Shown: positions 31,513 to 40,152, counted from the first letter of the stretch. The stretch: 49,840 nt of DNA from SIG578 sp045543635 (GCA_045543635.1 JAZQMT010000083.1:1-49840), one strand, 5' to 3'. Made by a program: numbers and translations. The notes: generated from the sequence alone by a model not told the origin.

Positions 31513-32580
31513 ATGGCAGATAAAGTTTTAATGAAAGGAAACGAAGCAATTGCTGAAGCTGCAATTCTTGCAGGTTGCCGCCATTACTTTGGTTATCCTA
31601 TCACACCGCAAACGGAAATAGCAGCCTACATGGCAAAGAAAATGCCGAAGATCGGCGGATGCTTTTTGCAGGCAGAGAGTGAAATTGCCGCCATTAATAT
31701 GGTTTACGGCGTTTCTTCGACAGGTAAAAGAGTTATGACCTCGTCTTCCTCCCCCGGAATTTCCTTAAAGGGTGAGGGACTTTCGTATCTCGCAGGTGCA
31801 GACCTTCCCGCTCTTATTGTAAATGTTCAGCGCGGCGGTCCCGGGCTGGGCGGTATCCAGCCCTCACAGTCGGATTATTTCCAGGCAACCAGAGCTGCCG
31901 GCCACGGAGACTTTCATATGATTGTTTTGGCTCCTGCCTCTGTTCAGGAAATGGCAGAGCTCACTGTTCGCGGATTTGAGCTTGCTGATACATATAGAAT
32001 GACTTCCATGATTTTGGCGGACGGTACTATGGGCCAGATGATGGAGCCGGTGTCTCTTGATTTTGAGGTAAAGCCTGCTCCCGCAAAGCCCTGGGCTACC
32101 ACCGGAACCAAAATGGAAAGAGAGCACAATATTGTAAACTCTCTGTTCCTTGTTCCCGATGATCTTGAAAAGACTAACTTTGAGCGCTATGAGCGTTATA
32201 AGAAAATCGAGGAAACCGAAACCATGTACGAGGAGTATATGATGGAGGATGCCGAAATCTGCGTTGCAGCATTCGGTATTGCTGCAAGAGTTTCCAAAAA
32301 TGCCGTTAACGAGGCAAGAAAAATGGGAATAAAGGTCGGTCTTATCCGTCCCATCACCCTTTGGCCGTTCCCGAAAGCTCCTTTCAAGGCTGCTGCCGAA
32401 AAGGTAAAACAAATTATCTCTGTTGAGCTTTCTATGGGACAGATGATCGAGGATGTCAAGATGGCGTCCGAATGCAAGGTTCCCGTAACTCTTTGTAACC
32501 GTGTCGGCGGAATGATTCCCTCTCCCGAGCAGGTTTTACAGGCAATACAAGAGGCTCATAAAAACGGAGGTGCAAAATAA
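31513..32580 (+). CDS. vorB: 2-oxoacid:ferredoxin oxidoreductase, alpha subunit (VorB type)
   Basis: This 355-residue subunit has the pyrimidine-binding and domain II parts: KGNEAIAEAAILAGCRHYFGYPITPQTEI, SSSSPGISLKGEGLSYLAGADLPALIVNVQRGGPGLGGIQPSQSDYFQA and a C-terminal transketolase-like region GLIRPITLWPFP. It resembles proteins annotated as VorB (3-methyl-2-oxobutanoate:ferredoxin oxidoreductase). A branched-chain substrate also agrees with the neighbouring aminotransferase and T-boxes. Related KOR or POR activities cannot be excluded from sequence. With reduced ferredoxin the reaction can run as carboxylation of acyl-CoA to a 2-oxo acid. Confidence 0.88.
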   Translation: MADKVLMKGNEAIAEAAILAGCRHYFGYPITPQTEIAAYMAKKMPKIGGCFLQAESEIAAINMVYGVSSTGKRVMTSSSSPGISLKGEGLSYLAGADLPALIVNVQRGGPGLGGIQPSQSDYFQATRAAGHGDFHMIVLAPASVQEMAELTVRGFELADTYRMTSMILADGTMGQMMEPVSLDFEVKPAPAKPWATTGTKMEREHNIVNSLFLVPDDLEKTNFERYERYKKIEETETMYEEYMMEDAEICVAAFGIAARVSKNAVNEARKMGIKVGLIRPITLWPFPKAPFKAAAEKVKQIISVELSMGQMIEDVKMASECKVPVTLCNRVGGMIPSPEQVLQAIQEAHKNGGAK

Positions 32581-33338
32581 TGGCAGTTGTATTTGAGAAA
32601 CCCCATGCATTAACAGATGCTCCCATGCATTACTGCCCCGGCTGCACACACGGTATCGTTCACCGCCTTGTTGCCGAGGTTATCGACGAATTAGGTATCG
32701 AGGGCAAAACCATCGGTATTGCTCCGGTTGGCTGCTCTGTTATGGCTTATAACTATTTTGCTTGCGATATGATCGAGGCTGCACACGGCAGAGCTCCCGC
32801 TGTTGCAACAGGCGTTAAACGCTCCGATCCCGAAAATCACATCGTTTTCACCTATCAGGGCGATGGAGACTTAGCTTCTATCGGTATGGCTGAAACCGTT
32901 CATGCCGCCGCAAGAAACGAGAATATTACCGTTATCTTTATTAACAACGCTATTTATGGTATGACAGGTGGTCAGATGGCTCCCACCTCGCTGCCCGGTC
33001 AGGTCACCCAGACCTCGCCTTACGGCAGAGACACAAGCCACTGCGGTTTCCCTGTTAAGGTTTGCGAAATGCTTTCTCAGCTTGATGGACCCGAGTATTT
33101 AGAGCGTGTCACGGTTAACAATGTGAAAAATATCCGTGCTGCAAAGAAAGCTATCAAAAAAGCATTTCAAAATCAGGTCGAGGGCAAGGGCTTCTCTCTT
33201 GTTGAAGTCGTTTCCTCCTGTCCGACCAACTGGGGCATGACTCCGCAGGCGGCTCTTAAATGGATCGACGATAATATGCTTCCTTATTATCCTCTCGGAG
33301 TTTATAAGGATAGAAGCGCTAAAAAGGAGGAAGAATAA
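32580..33338 (+). CDS. vorA: 2-oxoacid:ferredoxin oxidoreductase, beta subunit (VorA type)
   Basis: This 252-residue subunit binds thiamine diphosphate. HYCPGCTHGIVHRL and GIAPVGCSVMAYNYFACD begin it, and YQGDGDLASIGMAETVHAAARNENITVIFINNAIYGMTGGQ holds the GDG...NN diphosphate/Mg motif. The start overlaps vorB by one base and its end overlaps the gamma gene by one base. Confidence 0.9.
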   Translation: MAVVFEKPHALTDAPMHYCPGCTHGIVHRLVAEVIDELGIEGKTIGIAPVGCSVMAYNYFACDMIEAAHGRAPAVATGVKRSDPENHIVFTYQGDGDLASIGMAETVHAAARNENITVIFINNAIYGMTGGQMAPTSLPGQVTQTSPYGRDTSHCGFPVKVCEMLSQLDGPEYLERVTVNNVKNIRAAKKAIKKAFQNQVEGKGFSLVEVVSSCPTNWGMTPQAALKWIDDNMLPYYPLGVYKDRSAKKEEE

Positions 33339-33871
33339 TGGCTACAAAACAGTATCTGTTTTCAGGATTCGGCGGTCAGGGAATTTTGTTTTCGGGCAAG
33401 TTCCTTGCCTATAAAGGGCTTACCGAGGGTAAAAATGTCAGCTGGCTTCCTTCCTATGGTCCCGAAATGCGTGGCGGAACTGCTAGCTGCAGTGTTATCA
33501 TCAGTGACGAGGCAGTAGGCTCTCCCATCGTTTCCAACCCCGATGTTCTTGTCGCTATGAACCTTCCCTCGCTCGATAAGTTTGAGGAAGCAGTTGTTCC
33601 CGGCGGCATCATCATCGCTGACTCCACGCTCATTGAGAGAAAAGTTAAACGCGATGATGTAACGGTTTATTATGTTCCTGCAACACGCCTTGCAAGTGAA
33701 AATGAAATTCCCACCCTCGCGAATATGATCATCATTGGCAAGCTCATGCAGGCTGTCAGCGAGTATAGCGAGGAGAGCGTTAACACCGCGCTTTCCAAGG
33801 TCATCTCGGCAAAACGCGCCAATATGCTTGAGGCAAACTTTAAGGCGATCAAAATCGGCGCAGAATACTAA
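33338..33871 (+). CDS. vorC: 2-oxoacid:ferredoxin oxidoreductase, gamma subunit
   Basis: This 177-residue gamma subunit begins YLFSGFGGQGILFSGKFLAYKGL, the usual GxGGQG opening, followed by WLPSYGPEMRGGTASCSVIIS and PDVLVAMNLPSLDKFE. With genes 31298-33338 it completes a four-subunit enzyme. Confidence 0.92.
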   Translation: MATKQYLFSGFGGQGILFSGKFLAYKGLTEGKNVSWLPSYGPEMRGGTASCSVIISDEAVGSPIVSNPDVLVAMNLPSLDKFEEAVVPGGIIIADSTLIERKVKRDDVTVYYVPATRLASENEIPTLANMIIIGKLMQAVSEYSEESVNTALSKVISAKRANMLEANFKAIKIGAEY

Positions 33872-33888
33872 TTTGGGAGGAAAAGTCA

Positions 33889-34953
33889 ATGCAGATTTCT
33901 TTTACAAAAACCACCTGCCCCAAAGAAAAACCCGATAGCAGCACTTTGGGCTTTGGTAAAATCTTTACCGACCATATGTTTATGATGGATTATTCGAGAG
34001 AAAAGGGTTGCTGGTATAATGCCAGAATAGTTCCTTTTGAGAATATTTCCCTTCACCCCGCTTCAACCGTTCTGCACTACGGCTCGGAGATTTTTGAGGG
34101 ACTTAAGGCTTACAGAAGAAAGGACGGAAAGGTTCAGCTTTTCCGCCCCATCGAAAATATCCGCCGCATGAACAATTCGGCAGAGCGCCTTTGCCTTCCT
34201 CAGATTCCTGAGGAGGATGCAATGCAGGTTTTAACCGAATTTGTAAAGGTTGAGCAGGATTGGACCCCCGGCGCAGAGGGAACCTCTCTTTATCTGCGTC
34301 CCTTTATGTTCGGAAATGATGAGTCTCTGGGTGTTCACGCCGTTCATAATGCAACCTTTGTTATCATTGCTTCCCCAGTCGGCAGCTATTATAAAGAGGG
34401 CATTAACCCCGTTAAGATCATGATTGAGGATGAGGATGTCAGAGCTGTTCGCGGTGGTACCGGTTATGCAAAATGCGGCGGTAACTACGCTGCAAGTAAC
34501 CGCGCAGGCGAGCGAGCAGAACGAAAGGGCTATTCTCAGGTGCTCTGGCTCGATGGCGTTGAGAGAAAATATATCGAGGAAGTCGGCGCTATGAACGTTA
34601 TGTTCAAGATAAATGGCGAGATTGTAACACCCGCCCTTACCGGCTCAATCCTTCCCGGTATTACCAGAAAATCCTGCATCGAGCTTCTTACAAAAGAGGG
34701 CTATAAAGTCAGTGAGAGACTTCTTTCTATCGATGAGCTCTCGGCTGCTTTAGAAAACGGAACACTTGAAGAAGCTTGGGGCTGCGGCACCGCGGCTGTT
34801 GTTTCCCCCATCGGTGAGCTTTGCTATAAAGGCAAAAAATACACTGTTTCGGGCGGCAAGATCGGAGAGGTCACCCAGCACCTTTATGATACCTTAACAG
34901 GTATCCAGTGGGGTAAAATCGAGGATACATTCGGTTGGACTGTAGAACTCTAA
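33889..34953 (+). CDS. ilvE: Branched-chain amino acid aminotransferase
   Basis: This 354-residue class IV PLP aminotransferase interconverts Val, Leu and Ile with their 2-oxo acids. Key segments are LHYGSEIFEGLKAYR, the YLRPFMFG strand, GYAKCGGNYAAS with PLP lysine K195, VLWLDGVERKYIEEVGAMNVMF and TGSILPGITRKS. It lies 17 bases after the gamma subunit with GGGAGGAAA in front, so the oxidoreductase product is directly available for transamination. A terminator follows. Confidence 0.93.
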   Translation: MQISFTKTTCPKEKPDSSTLGFGKIFTDHMFMMDYSREKGCWYNARIVPFENISLHPASTVLHYGSEIFEGLKAYRRKDGKVQLFRPIENIRRMNNSAERLCLPQIPEEDAMQVLTEFVKVEQDWTPGAEGTSLYLRPFMFGNDESLGVHAVHNATFVIIASPVGSYYKEGINPVKIMIEDEDVRAVRGGTGYAKCGGNYAASNRAGERAERKGYSQVLWLDGVERKYIEEVGAMNVMFKINGEIVTPALTGSILPGITRKSCIELLTKEGYKVSERLLSIDELSAALENGTLEEAWGCGTAAVVSPIGELCYKGKKYTVSGGKIGEVTQHLYDTLTGIQWGKIEDTFGWTVEL

Positions 34954-34965
34954 TAGGAAATGCAG

Positions 34966-34991
34966 GGAGGGGATTATTCCCCTCCTTTTTT
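34966..34991 (+). terminator. Terminator of T-box unit 2 operon
   Basis: A perfect 8-bp stem GGAGGGGA / TCCCCTCC with a TTAT loop is followed by six T. Confidence 0.9.
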
Positions 34992-35037
34992 GCGGGAGGA
35001 TGTGTACACGCACCATACAAAAAATCTTAAAAAACTG

Positions 35038-35066
35038 TTGACAAGGAAAAAAAGCGGTGATATAAT
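35038..35066 (+). promoter_or_regulatory. Promoter of T-box unit 3
   Basis: Perfect consensus TTGACA (35038-35043), a 17-base spacer and TATAAT (35061-35066). Confidence 0.9.
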
Positions 35067-35082
35067 AGGTGCATATTTTAAA

Positions 35083-35349
35083 TGCGTTGAAGGAATTATT
35101 TTTTACTCGCATTTTCATTTCAGAGAGCTGCCGGTGGTGTGAGTGCGGTATGAAAAGGGTAGAAAAGTCTCATTCCGGAGCAGAGCGGCTGAAATTTTTA
35201 AAGTAAGCGGCTTCGGTTTGCCCCGTTACCATGGCAAAAGGCTTGATTGAGCTTTGATGAGAGGCTGCGCTTTGCAGCAATCAGGGTGGTACCGCGAAAG
35301 TATTTTCGTCCCTGAGACCGAAATTGTCGGTCTCAGGGCTTTTTTATTG
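35083..35349 (+). promoter_or_regulatory. T-box leader 3, specifier read as CTC (Leu)
   Basis: AGAGAG, a GGTGG loop, the T-box GGGTGGTACCGCGA (about 35285-35298) and terminator CCCTGAGACCG / CGGTCTCAGGG plus T-run (35310-35349) are present. The base helix TGC (35083-35085)/GCA, kink-turn TGA/GAG and 4-bp helix GGAA (35092-35095)/TTCC (35173-35176) put the specifier at 35169-35171, CTC, followed by A as in the well-known glyQS leader. CTC is the usual leucine specifier. The sequence is clearly diverged from leaders 1 and 2. Confidence 0.87.
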
Positions 35350-35386
35350 CAGGGGAACGGCAAGAATAAGAAAGGAAAGAAAGTTT

Positions 35387-36766
35387 ATGAAACAAATCAA
35401 AATCGCAGACACAACGCTTTGCAGAAAAGAGGGCGCATTTTCGTTTAAAGAGAAGATTGAAATTGCCCGCCAGTTAGAAAAACTTTGTGTTGATGTTATT
35501 GAGCTTCCCGAAATTGAAAACGCAAAAACTGATATTTTGCTTGTAAAAACGATTTCCTCTTTTGTTAAAAAGAGTGTTATTTCGGTTGCCGCGGGAAGCA
35601 GCCGCGAGAGTATTGAGAATGCCGCGTTAGCACTTTCCAACGCTCAAAAAGGCAGAATTCGTATTCAGCTTCCCGTTTCCCCTGTCACAATGGAATATGT
35701 AAGCCGCAAAAAAGCCCCCAAAATGCTTGAGTGGATTTCTGAGGCGGTTTCTTTTGCAAAAGAGAAATGCGCTGATGTTGAGTTTTGCGCTGTAGATGCC
35801 ACCCGCGCTGATAACGGCTATCTGGCGCAGGCTATCGAGGCTGCAGTTTCTGCAGGGGCTACCTGTGTAACTGTTTGCGATAGTGCCGCCGAAATGATGC
35901 CCGATGATTTTGCTGCTTTTATTGCACAAACCATAAAGGAGTGCAGGGTTCCTGTCGGCGTTCATTGCGAAAATAAAAACGGACTTGCGGTTGCCGCCGC
36001 TATCCTCTCGGTAAGAGTGGGAGCAGACTGTGTTAAGACTTCGGTAAACGGTGAGGGTGTTCCTCTTGATACCTTTGCAAATATGATTCGCAACTGCGGA
36101 AATAACTATGATTTTGAGGCGGGAATTCGCAGCACCGAGCTTCATAGAATAGTAAAACAGATCAACTGGATTGCGGGAAACAGCGAAAATGCAAAATCCG
36201 TTGTTTCTGTATCAAATGCGGATGAGATTGGAATTCATCTTGATGTTAAGGATTCTCAGGAGGATGTTTATGCCGCTGTTAAAAAGCTCGGCTATGACCT
36301 TTCTGAGGAGGATCAAGCAAGAGTTTATGAAGAGTTTATCCGCGTTGCCGCTAAAAAGACTGTTGGCGCAAAAGAGCTGGATGCTATCGTTGCCAGCGTT
36401 GCTCTGCAGGTTCCCTCAACCTATCAGCTTGTAAGTTATGTTATAAATAACGGAAACATCATTTCCGCAACCGCACAGATTACCCTCAACAAAAACGGCG
36501 CTCCTATGCAGGGCTTCTCACTTGGTGACGGACCTATTGACGCCGCTTTCCTCGCTATCGACCAGATTATCGGCCACCACTATGAGCTTGATGATTTCCA
36601 GATCCAGTCGGTAACCGAGGGAAAAGAGGCTATGGGCTCTGCATTGGTTAAGCTTCGTGCGGGCGGTAAGCTCTATTCAGGCAACGGAATTTCCACTGAT
36701 ATTATCGGTGCAAGCATCAGAGCTTATCTCAATGCCGTGAATAAAATTGTTTATGAGGAGGCATAA
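35387..36766 (+). CDS. LeuA-like protein lacking catalytic motif residues
   Basis: This 459-residue protein has the layout of 2-isopropylmalate/homocitrate synthases: a TIM barrel (about 1-280), a linker, and a LeuA-type regulatory dimer domain (about 350-459, GDGPIDAAFLAIDQIIG...GNGISTDIIGASIRAYLNAVNKI). The opening reads DTTLCRKEG where active enzymes have DTTLRDGxQ, so the Arg and metal-binding Asp are replaced by C12-R13. The HxH metal motif (HCHND) reads HCENK, with H193 kept and E195 replacing the second His. Normal LeuA activity is therefore doubtful. It follows a leucine-type T-box and sits two bases before the next gene. A Leu-sensing or altered-chemistry role is possible. ATG 35387 follows AAAGGAAAG. 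Confidence 0.8.
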   Translation: MKQIKIADTTLCRKEGAFSFKEKIEIARQLEKLCVDVIELPEIENAKTDILLVKTISSFVKKSVISVAAGSSRESIENAALALSNAQKGRIRIQLPVSPVTMEYVSRKKAPKMLEWISEAVSFAKEKCADVEFCAVDATRADNGYLAQAIEAAVSAGATCVTVCDSAAEMMPDDFAAFIAQTIKECRVPVGVHCENKNGLAVAAAILSVRVGADCVKTSVNGEGVPLDTFANMIRNCGNNYDFEAGIRSTELHRIVKQINWIAGNSENAKSVVSVSNADEIGIHLDVKDSQEDVYAAVKKLGYDLSEEDQARVYEEFIRVAAKKTVGAKELDAIVASVALQVPSTYQLVSYVINNGNIISATAQITLNKNGAPMQGFSLGDGPIDAAFLAIDQIIGHHYELDDFQIQSVTEGKEAMGSALVKLRAGGKLYSGNGISTDIIGASIRAYLNAVNKIVYEEA

Positions 36767-36768
36767 AA

Positions 36769-39288
36769 ATGAAACTTTCCTTTTCAACAAAGGGTTGGCA
36801 TGATAATTCCTTTGAGGAATTTTGTGATATTGCAGTTGATTTAGGCTTCAAGGGAATAGAATTGCACAATATTTATAACAGACTCTTTACCGAGCGTGAC
36901 GGCGCATTTCACGATTATGCTGCCGCTGCAACGCTGCGTCGTCTCTATGAAAAAAATCTTACCATTCCCTGTATTGACACCATCTGCGATATAGCGGATG
37001 AAAATCAGGCAGAAAAAGCTGTCGAGGAAATAGAAAAATGTCTTGCGATTGCAGAAAATCTGCATATTCCGAATATCCGCCTGCGTGCATTTAAGAAAGA
37101 GGACACCGAAAAAGCCTGCGAGGCTGTTTTTGCTCTGCTTTCTAAAATGATTCCCAATGCAGAGGAAAAGGGCGTTACCCTTGTTTTGGAAACCTCAGGA
37201 ATTTTTGCAAACACTGCCGCTCTCAGAGATATGCTTGACCGCTTTGCCTGCGATAATTTAGGTGCGCTCTGGAATTTCTCTGCAGCTTATTTTGAAAGCG
37301 GCGAAGAGCCTGAAACGGTTATCAAAAATCTCGGTGCATATGTCCGCCATGTGCATTTTAACGATGCTGTTAAGACCGAAAACGGCATGGAATATTGCCT
37401 CGCCGGCGAAGGAGATCTCCCGATCAGTGAGCTGATGCTTTCGCTGCGCTCTGTAAACTATGACGGATTTATTTCGCTCGTCTGGGATCCAGCTTGGTGC
37501 GAGGAACTCGATGATATGGAGATCATTTTCTCCCAGTTTACAAACTTTATGAAGCAATTTAAGGCTGTGTCTCGAAATGAGAAACAGTTGTATTACAATC
37601 GCGCACATACAGGTAAATTTATTTGGGAAAAAGATAAGATTATTGATCTGACCTTTTCACAGGTGTTAGACAGAATGGTAGAGGAATTTCCTGACCAGTA
37701 TGCCTTTAAGTACACAACTTTAGATTATACCCGAACATACAGTGAATTTCGTGACGATGTGGACACCTTTGCCCGTGCTCTTATTTCAATGGGCGTAAAA
37801 GCGGGAACAAAGGTTGCTGTCTGGGCTTCCAATGTGCCGCAGTGGTATATTGCATTTTGGGCAACCGTTAAAATCGGTGCTGTTCTAGTTACTGTCAACA
37901 CCGCTTATAAAATTCATGAGGCTGAATATCTCTTGCGCCAGTCTGATACACACACACTGGTGCTCACCGAGGGCGCAAAGGACACCCACTATGGCAAGAT
38001 CGTTGCAGAGCTTTGCCCAGAACTTGCAGAAAAAGAGCCGACAGAGCCTTTGCACAGCAAACGCCTGCCTTTCCTGCGCAATGTCATCACAGTCGGATTT
38101 AAACAGAAAGGGTGTATGACATGGAGTGAGGCAGTTGAGCGCGCCGCGCAGGTTTCGCCCGAAGAGGTTCGGCGCATGGCTTGCGCCGTTGACAAGGATG
38201 ATGTCTGCAATATGCAGTACACATCGGGAACAACAGGCTTCCCCAAGGGCGTTATGCTCACTCACTATAATGTTGTTAATAACGGCAAATATATCGGTGA
38301 CCACATGGATCTGTCCACTGCTGACAGAATGATGATTCAGGTTCCCATGTTTCATTGTTTCGGAATGGTCCTTTCCATGACCGCTTCGATGACACACGGA
38401 ACTACCATGTATCCTTTGCCGTACTTTTCTCCAAAACCGGCACTGGCTTGCGTTCACAATGAACATATCACCACCTTTAACGGTGTTCCTACCATGTTTA
38501 TCGCCATGATGGAGCACCCCGATTTTGCAAAGACTGATTTCTCTTATATCCGCACAGGCATTATGGCAGGTGCTAACTGCCCTGCCGACCTTATGAAAAA
38601 GGCAACCGAGGTTATGAACATGAAAGAAATCGTCTCGGTTTACGGGCAGACTGAGGCAAGCCCCGGCTGTACGATGAGCAGTTATTATGATTCGTTAGAG
38701 GTTCGCACAGAAACTGTCGGAAGCGCATTTGCCAATGTTGAGTGTAAGGTTGTTGACCCTGAAACGGGTGTGGACTGCCCTGATGGGGTGGATGGTGAAT
38801 TTGTTGCCCGCGGCTATAACATTATGAAAGGCTATTATAAAATGCCTGCTGCAACCGCTGCTGCTATTGATAAGGATGGCTGGCTGCACACAGGCGACCT
38901 TGCATGCCGCACCCCCGAAGGTAACTACCGTATCACCGGCAGACTGAAGGATATGATTATTCGCGGCGGTGAGAATATTTACCCCAAGGAAATTGAGGAA
39001 TTTATTTATACGCATCCCAAGGTCAGCGATGTTCAGGTTATCGGTGTTCCCGATAAACAGTATGGCGAGGAAATTATGGCTTGCATTATTCTGAAAGAAG
39101 GTCAGAGCATGACCGCTGATGAAATGAAAGCCTATATCGGAGCAAATATGGCACGCCATAAGGTTCCGCGTTATATTGATTTTGTTGATAGCTTTCCCAT
39201 GAATGCTGCAGGTAAGATTCTTAAATATAAAATGCGTGAGGATGCTGCAAAAAAACTGGGTTTAGATGAGGCGGGAAATAACAAATGA
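36769..39288 (+). CDS. Fusion: degenerate TIM-barrel isomerase domain + acyl-CoA ligase
   Basis: This 839-residue protein joins a sugar-phosphate isomerase/epimerase-like TIM barrel (about 1-265) to an AMP-forming acyl-CoA ligase (about 290-835). The ligase is intact: MQYTSGTTGFPKGVMLTH, VYGQTEASPG, WLHTGDLACRTPEGNYRITGRLKDMIIRGGENIYPKEIEEF and NAAGKILKYKMRE. In the barrel, E141 (LETSG) and HVHFND remain, but N169 in ALWNF replaces the usual metal-binding Asp, and V238 in SLVWDP stands where a Glu is expected, so catalysis is unlikely. Under the leucine T-box a substrate such as isovalerate is a reasonable guess. It overlaps the amidohydrolase gene by four bases. Confidence 0.85.
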   Translation: MKLSFSTKGWHDNSFEEFCDIAVDLGFKGIELHNIYNRLFTERDGAFHDYAAAATLRRLYEKNLTIPCIDTICDIADENQAEKAVEEIEKCLAIAENLHIPNIRLRAFKKEDTEKACEAVFALLSKMIPNAEEKGVTLVLETSGIFANTAALRDMLDRFACDNLGALWNFSAAYFESGEEPETVIKNLGAYVRHVHFNDAVKTENGMEYCLAGEGDLPISELMLSLRSVNYDGFISLVWDPAWCEELDDMEIIFSQFTNFMKQFKAVSRNEKQLYYNRAHTGKFIWEKDKIIDLTFSQVLDRMVEEFPDQYAFKYTTLDYTRTYSEFRDDVDTFARALISMGVKAGTKVAVWASNVPQWYIAFWATVKIGAVLVTVNTAYKIHEAEYLLRQSDTHTLVLTEGAKDTHYGKIVAELCPELAEKEPTEPLHSKRLPFLRNVITVGFKQKGCMTWSEAVERAAQVSPEEVRRMACAVDKDDVCNMQYTSGTTGFPKGVMLTHYNVVNNGKYIGDHMDLSTADRMMIQVPMFHCFGMVLSMTASMTHGTTMYPLPYFSPKPALACVHNEHITTFNGVPTMFIAMMEHPDFAKTDFSYIRTGIMAGANCPADLMKKATEVMNMKEIVSVYGQTEASPGCTMSSYYDSLEVRTETVGSAFANVECKVVDPETGVDCPDGVDGEFVARGYNIMKGYYKMPAATAAAIDKDGWLHTGDLACRTPEGNYRITGRLKDMIIRGGENIYPKEIEEFIYTHPKVSDVQVIGVPDKQYGEEIMACIILKEGQSMTADEMKAYIGANMARHKVPRYIDFVDSFPMNAAGKILKYKMREDAAKKLGLDEAGNNK

Positions 39289-40100
39289 TAGCAAATTACA
39301 AGGTTATTGACTCGCATTGCCATGTCTATCCTGAAAAGATAGCAGCTGCTGCAGTAGGCGCAACCGATAGATTTTACAACACCGTTTCTGCTTTTGATGG
39401 CAGCACCGGTGCACTGCTCTCGCAATGTGAGAGAGAGGGCGTTGACCATGCGGTCATTCAATCTGTTGCCACAACGCCAAAACAGGTTTCCAGTATTAAT
39501 CGTTTTATTGCAAAAACGGTTGAGGAGAACAAAAATAAGTTTACGGGGCTCGGCACACTCCACCCTGACAGCGCAGATATTGCCGCCGATGTGCGTGAGA
39601 TAATTGAGCTTGGGCTTCATGGAGTAAAACTTCACCCGGATATTCAGCGGTTTAAAATAGATGATTATCGCTGTCTTAAGATTTATGAGCTGTGTGAGAG
39701 AGAGGGGCTTCCCATTCTTATGCATACAGGCGATAACCGCTATGATTTTTCTAATCCAAATAGACTACTGCCTATTTTAAATATCTATACAGGGCTTGTT
39801 GTAATAGGTGCGCATCTCGGCGGCTGGTCTATTTGGGAACAAGCGGGGCAGGTTTATCCGCAATTTGATAACTTCTATGTGGATACCTCCTCAACACTTT
39901 CTTTTTGCGGACCTGAAATAATGAAAAAAGTTATCAAAGCATATGGTGCAGATAAAGTTATGTTTGCAAGCGATTATCCCATGGGAGCACAGCAAAAGGA
40001 AATAGATGCACTGCTTTCGATGCAATTTGCGCAGGAGGATTACAAAAAAATATTCTCCGAAAATGCGAAAAAGGTGTTTAAAATCAAAGGTGACATATAA
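39285..40100 (+). CDS. Amidohydrolase family 2 (TIM-barrel metal hydrolase)
   Basis: This 271-residue protein begins VIDSHCHVYPE, has GVKLHPDIQRFKIDD, ILMHTGDNRYDFSNP, VVIGAHLGGWSIWEQA and ends FASDYPMGAQQKEIDAL. These are the metal-binding HxH, His, His and Asp positions of the ACMSD-like amidohydrolase branch, which includes decarboxylases, hydratases and lactonases. A decarboxylase or hydrolase acting on an acid related to the preceding ligase is possible, but the sequence does not show the substrate. It is the last gene of the leucine T-box unit and is followed by a terminator. Confidence 0.75.
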   Translation: MIANYKVIDSHCHVYPEKIAAAAVGATDRFYNTVSAFDGSTGALLSQCEREGVDHAVIQSVATTPKQVSSINRFIAKTVEENKNKFTGLGTLHPDSADIAADVREIIELGLHGVKLHPDIQRFKIDDYRCLKIYELCEREGLPILMHTGDNRYDFSNPNRLLPILNIYTGLVVIGAHLGGWSIWEQAGQVYPQFDNFYVDTSSTLSFCGPEIMKKVIKAYGADKVMFASDYPMGAQQKEIDALLSMQFAQEDYKKIFSENAKKVFKIKGDI

Positions 40101-40105
40101 ATTTG

Positions 40106-40152
40106 GATTACGGCGGGTATATCGCGCCGTAATCAGAAAAATTTGTTTTTTT
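40106..40152 (+). terminator. Terminator of T-box unit 3
   Basis: A 10-bp stem GATTACGGCG / CGCCGTAATC is followed by AGAAAAATTTG and a T7 run. Confidence 0.8.

Noticed and set aside
25675..34953. Interpretation as a phenylacetate or indoleacetate carboxylation pathway
   Set aside because: Chemically possible with the same enzyme types, but the specifiers, the VorB-like alpha subunit and the IlvE-like aminotransferase fit branched-chain substrates better; kept only as an alternative substrate.
25474..35175. First reading of all three T-box specifiers as TTC (Phe), at 25474-25476, 28094-28096 and 35173-35175
   Set aside because: In each leader this TTC is part of the 3' strand of the 4-bp helix that pairs with GAAG or GGAA after the kink-turn, so it cannot be the specifier; the correct register gives ATC, GTA and CTC.
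36769..39288. Frameshift or assembly joining of two genes in the 839-residue fusion
   Set aside because: The frame is open throughout, the linker carries no internal stop, and no ribosome binding site with start is seen near the domain boundary.
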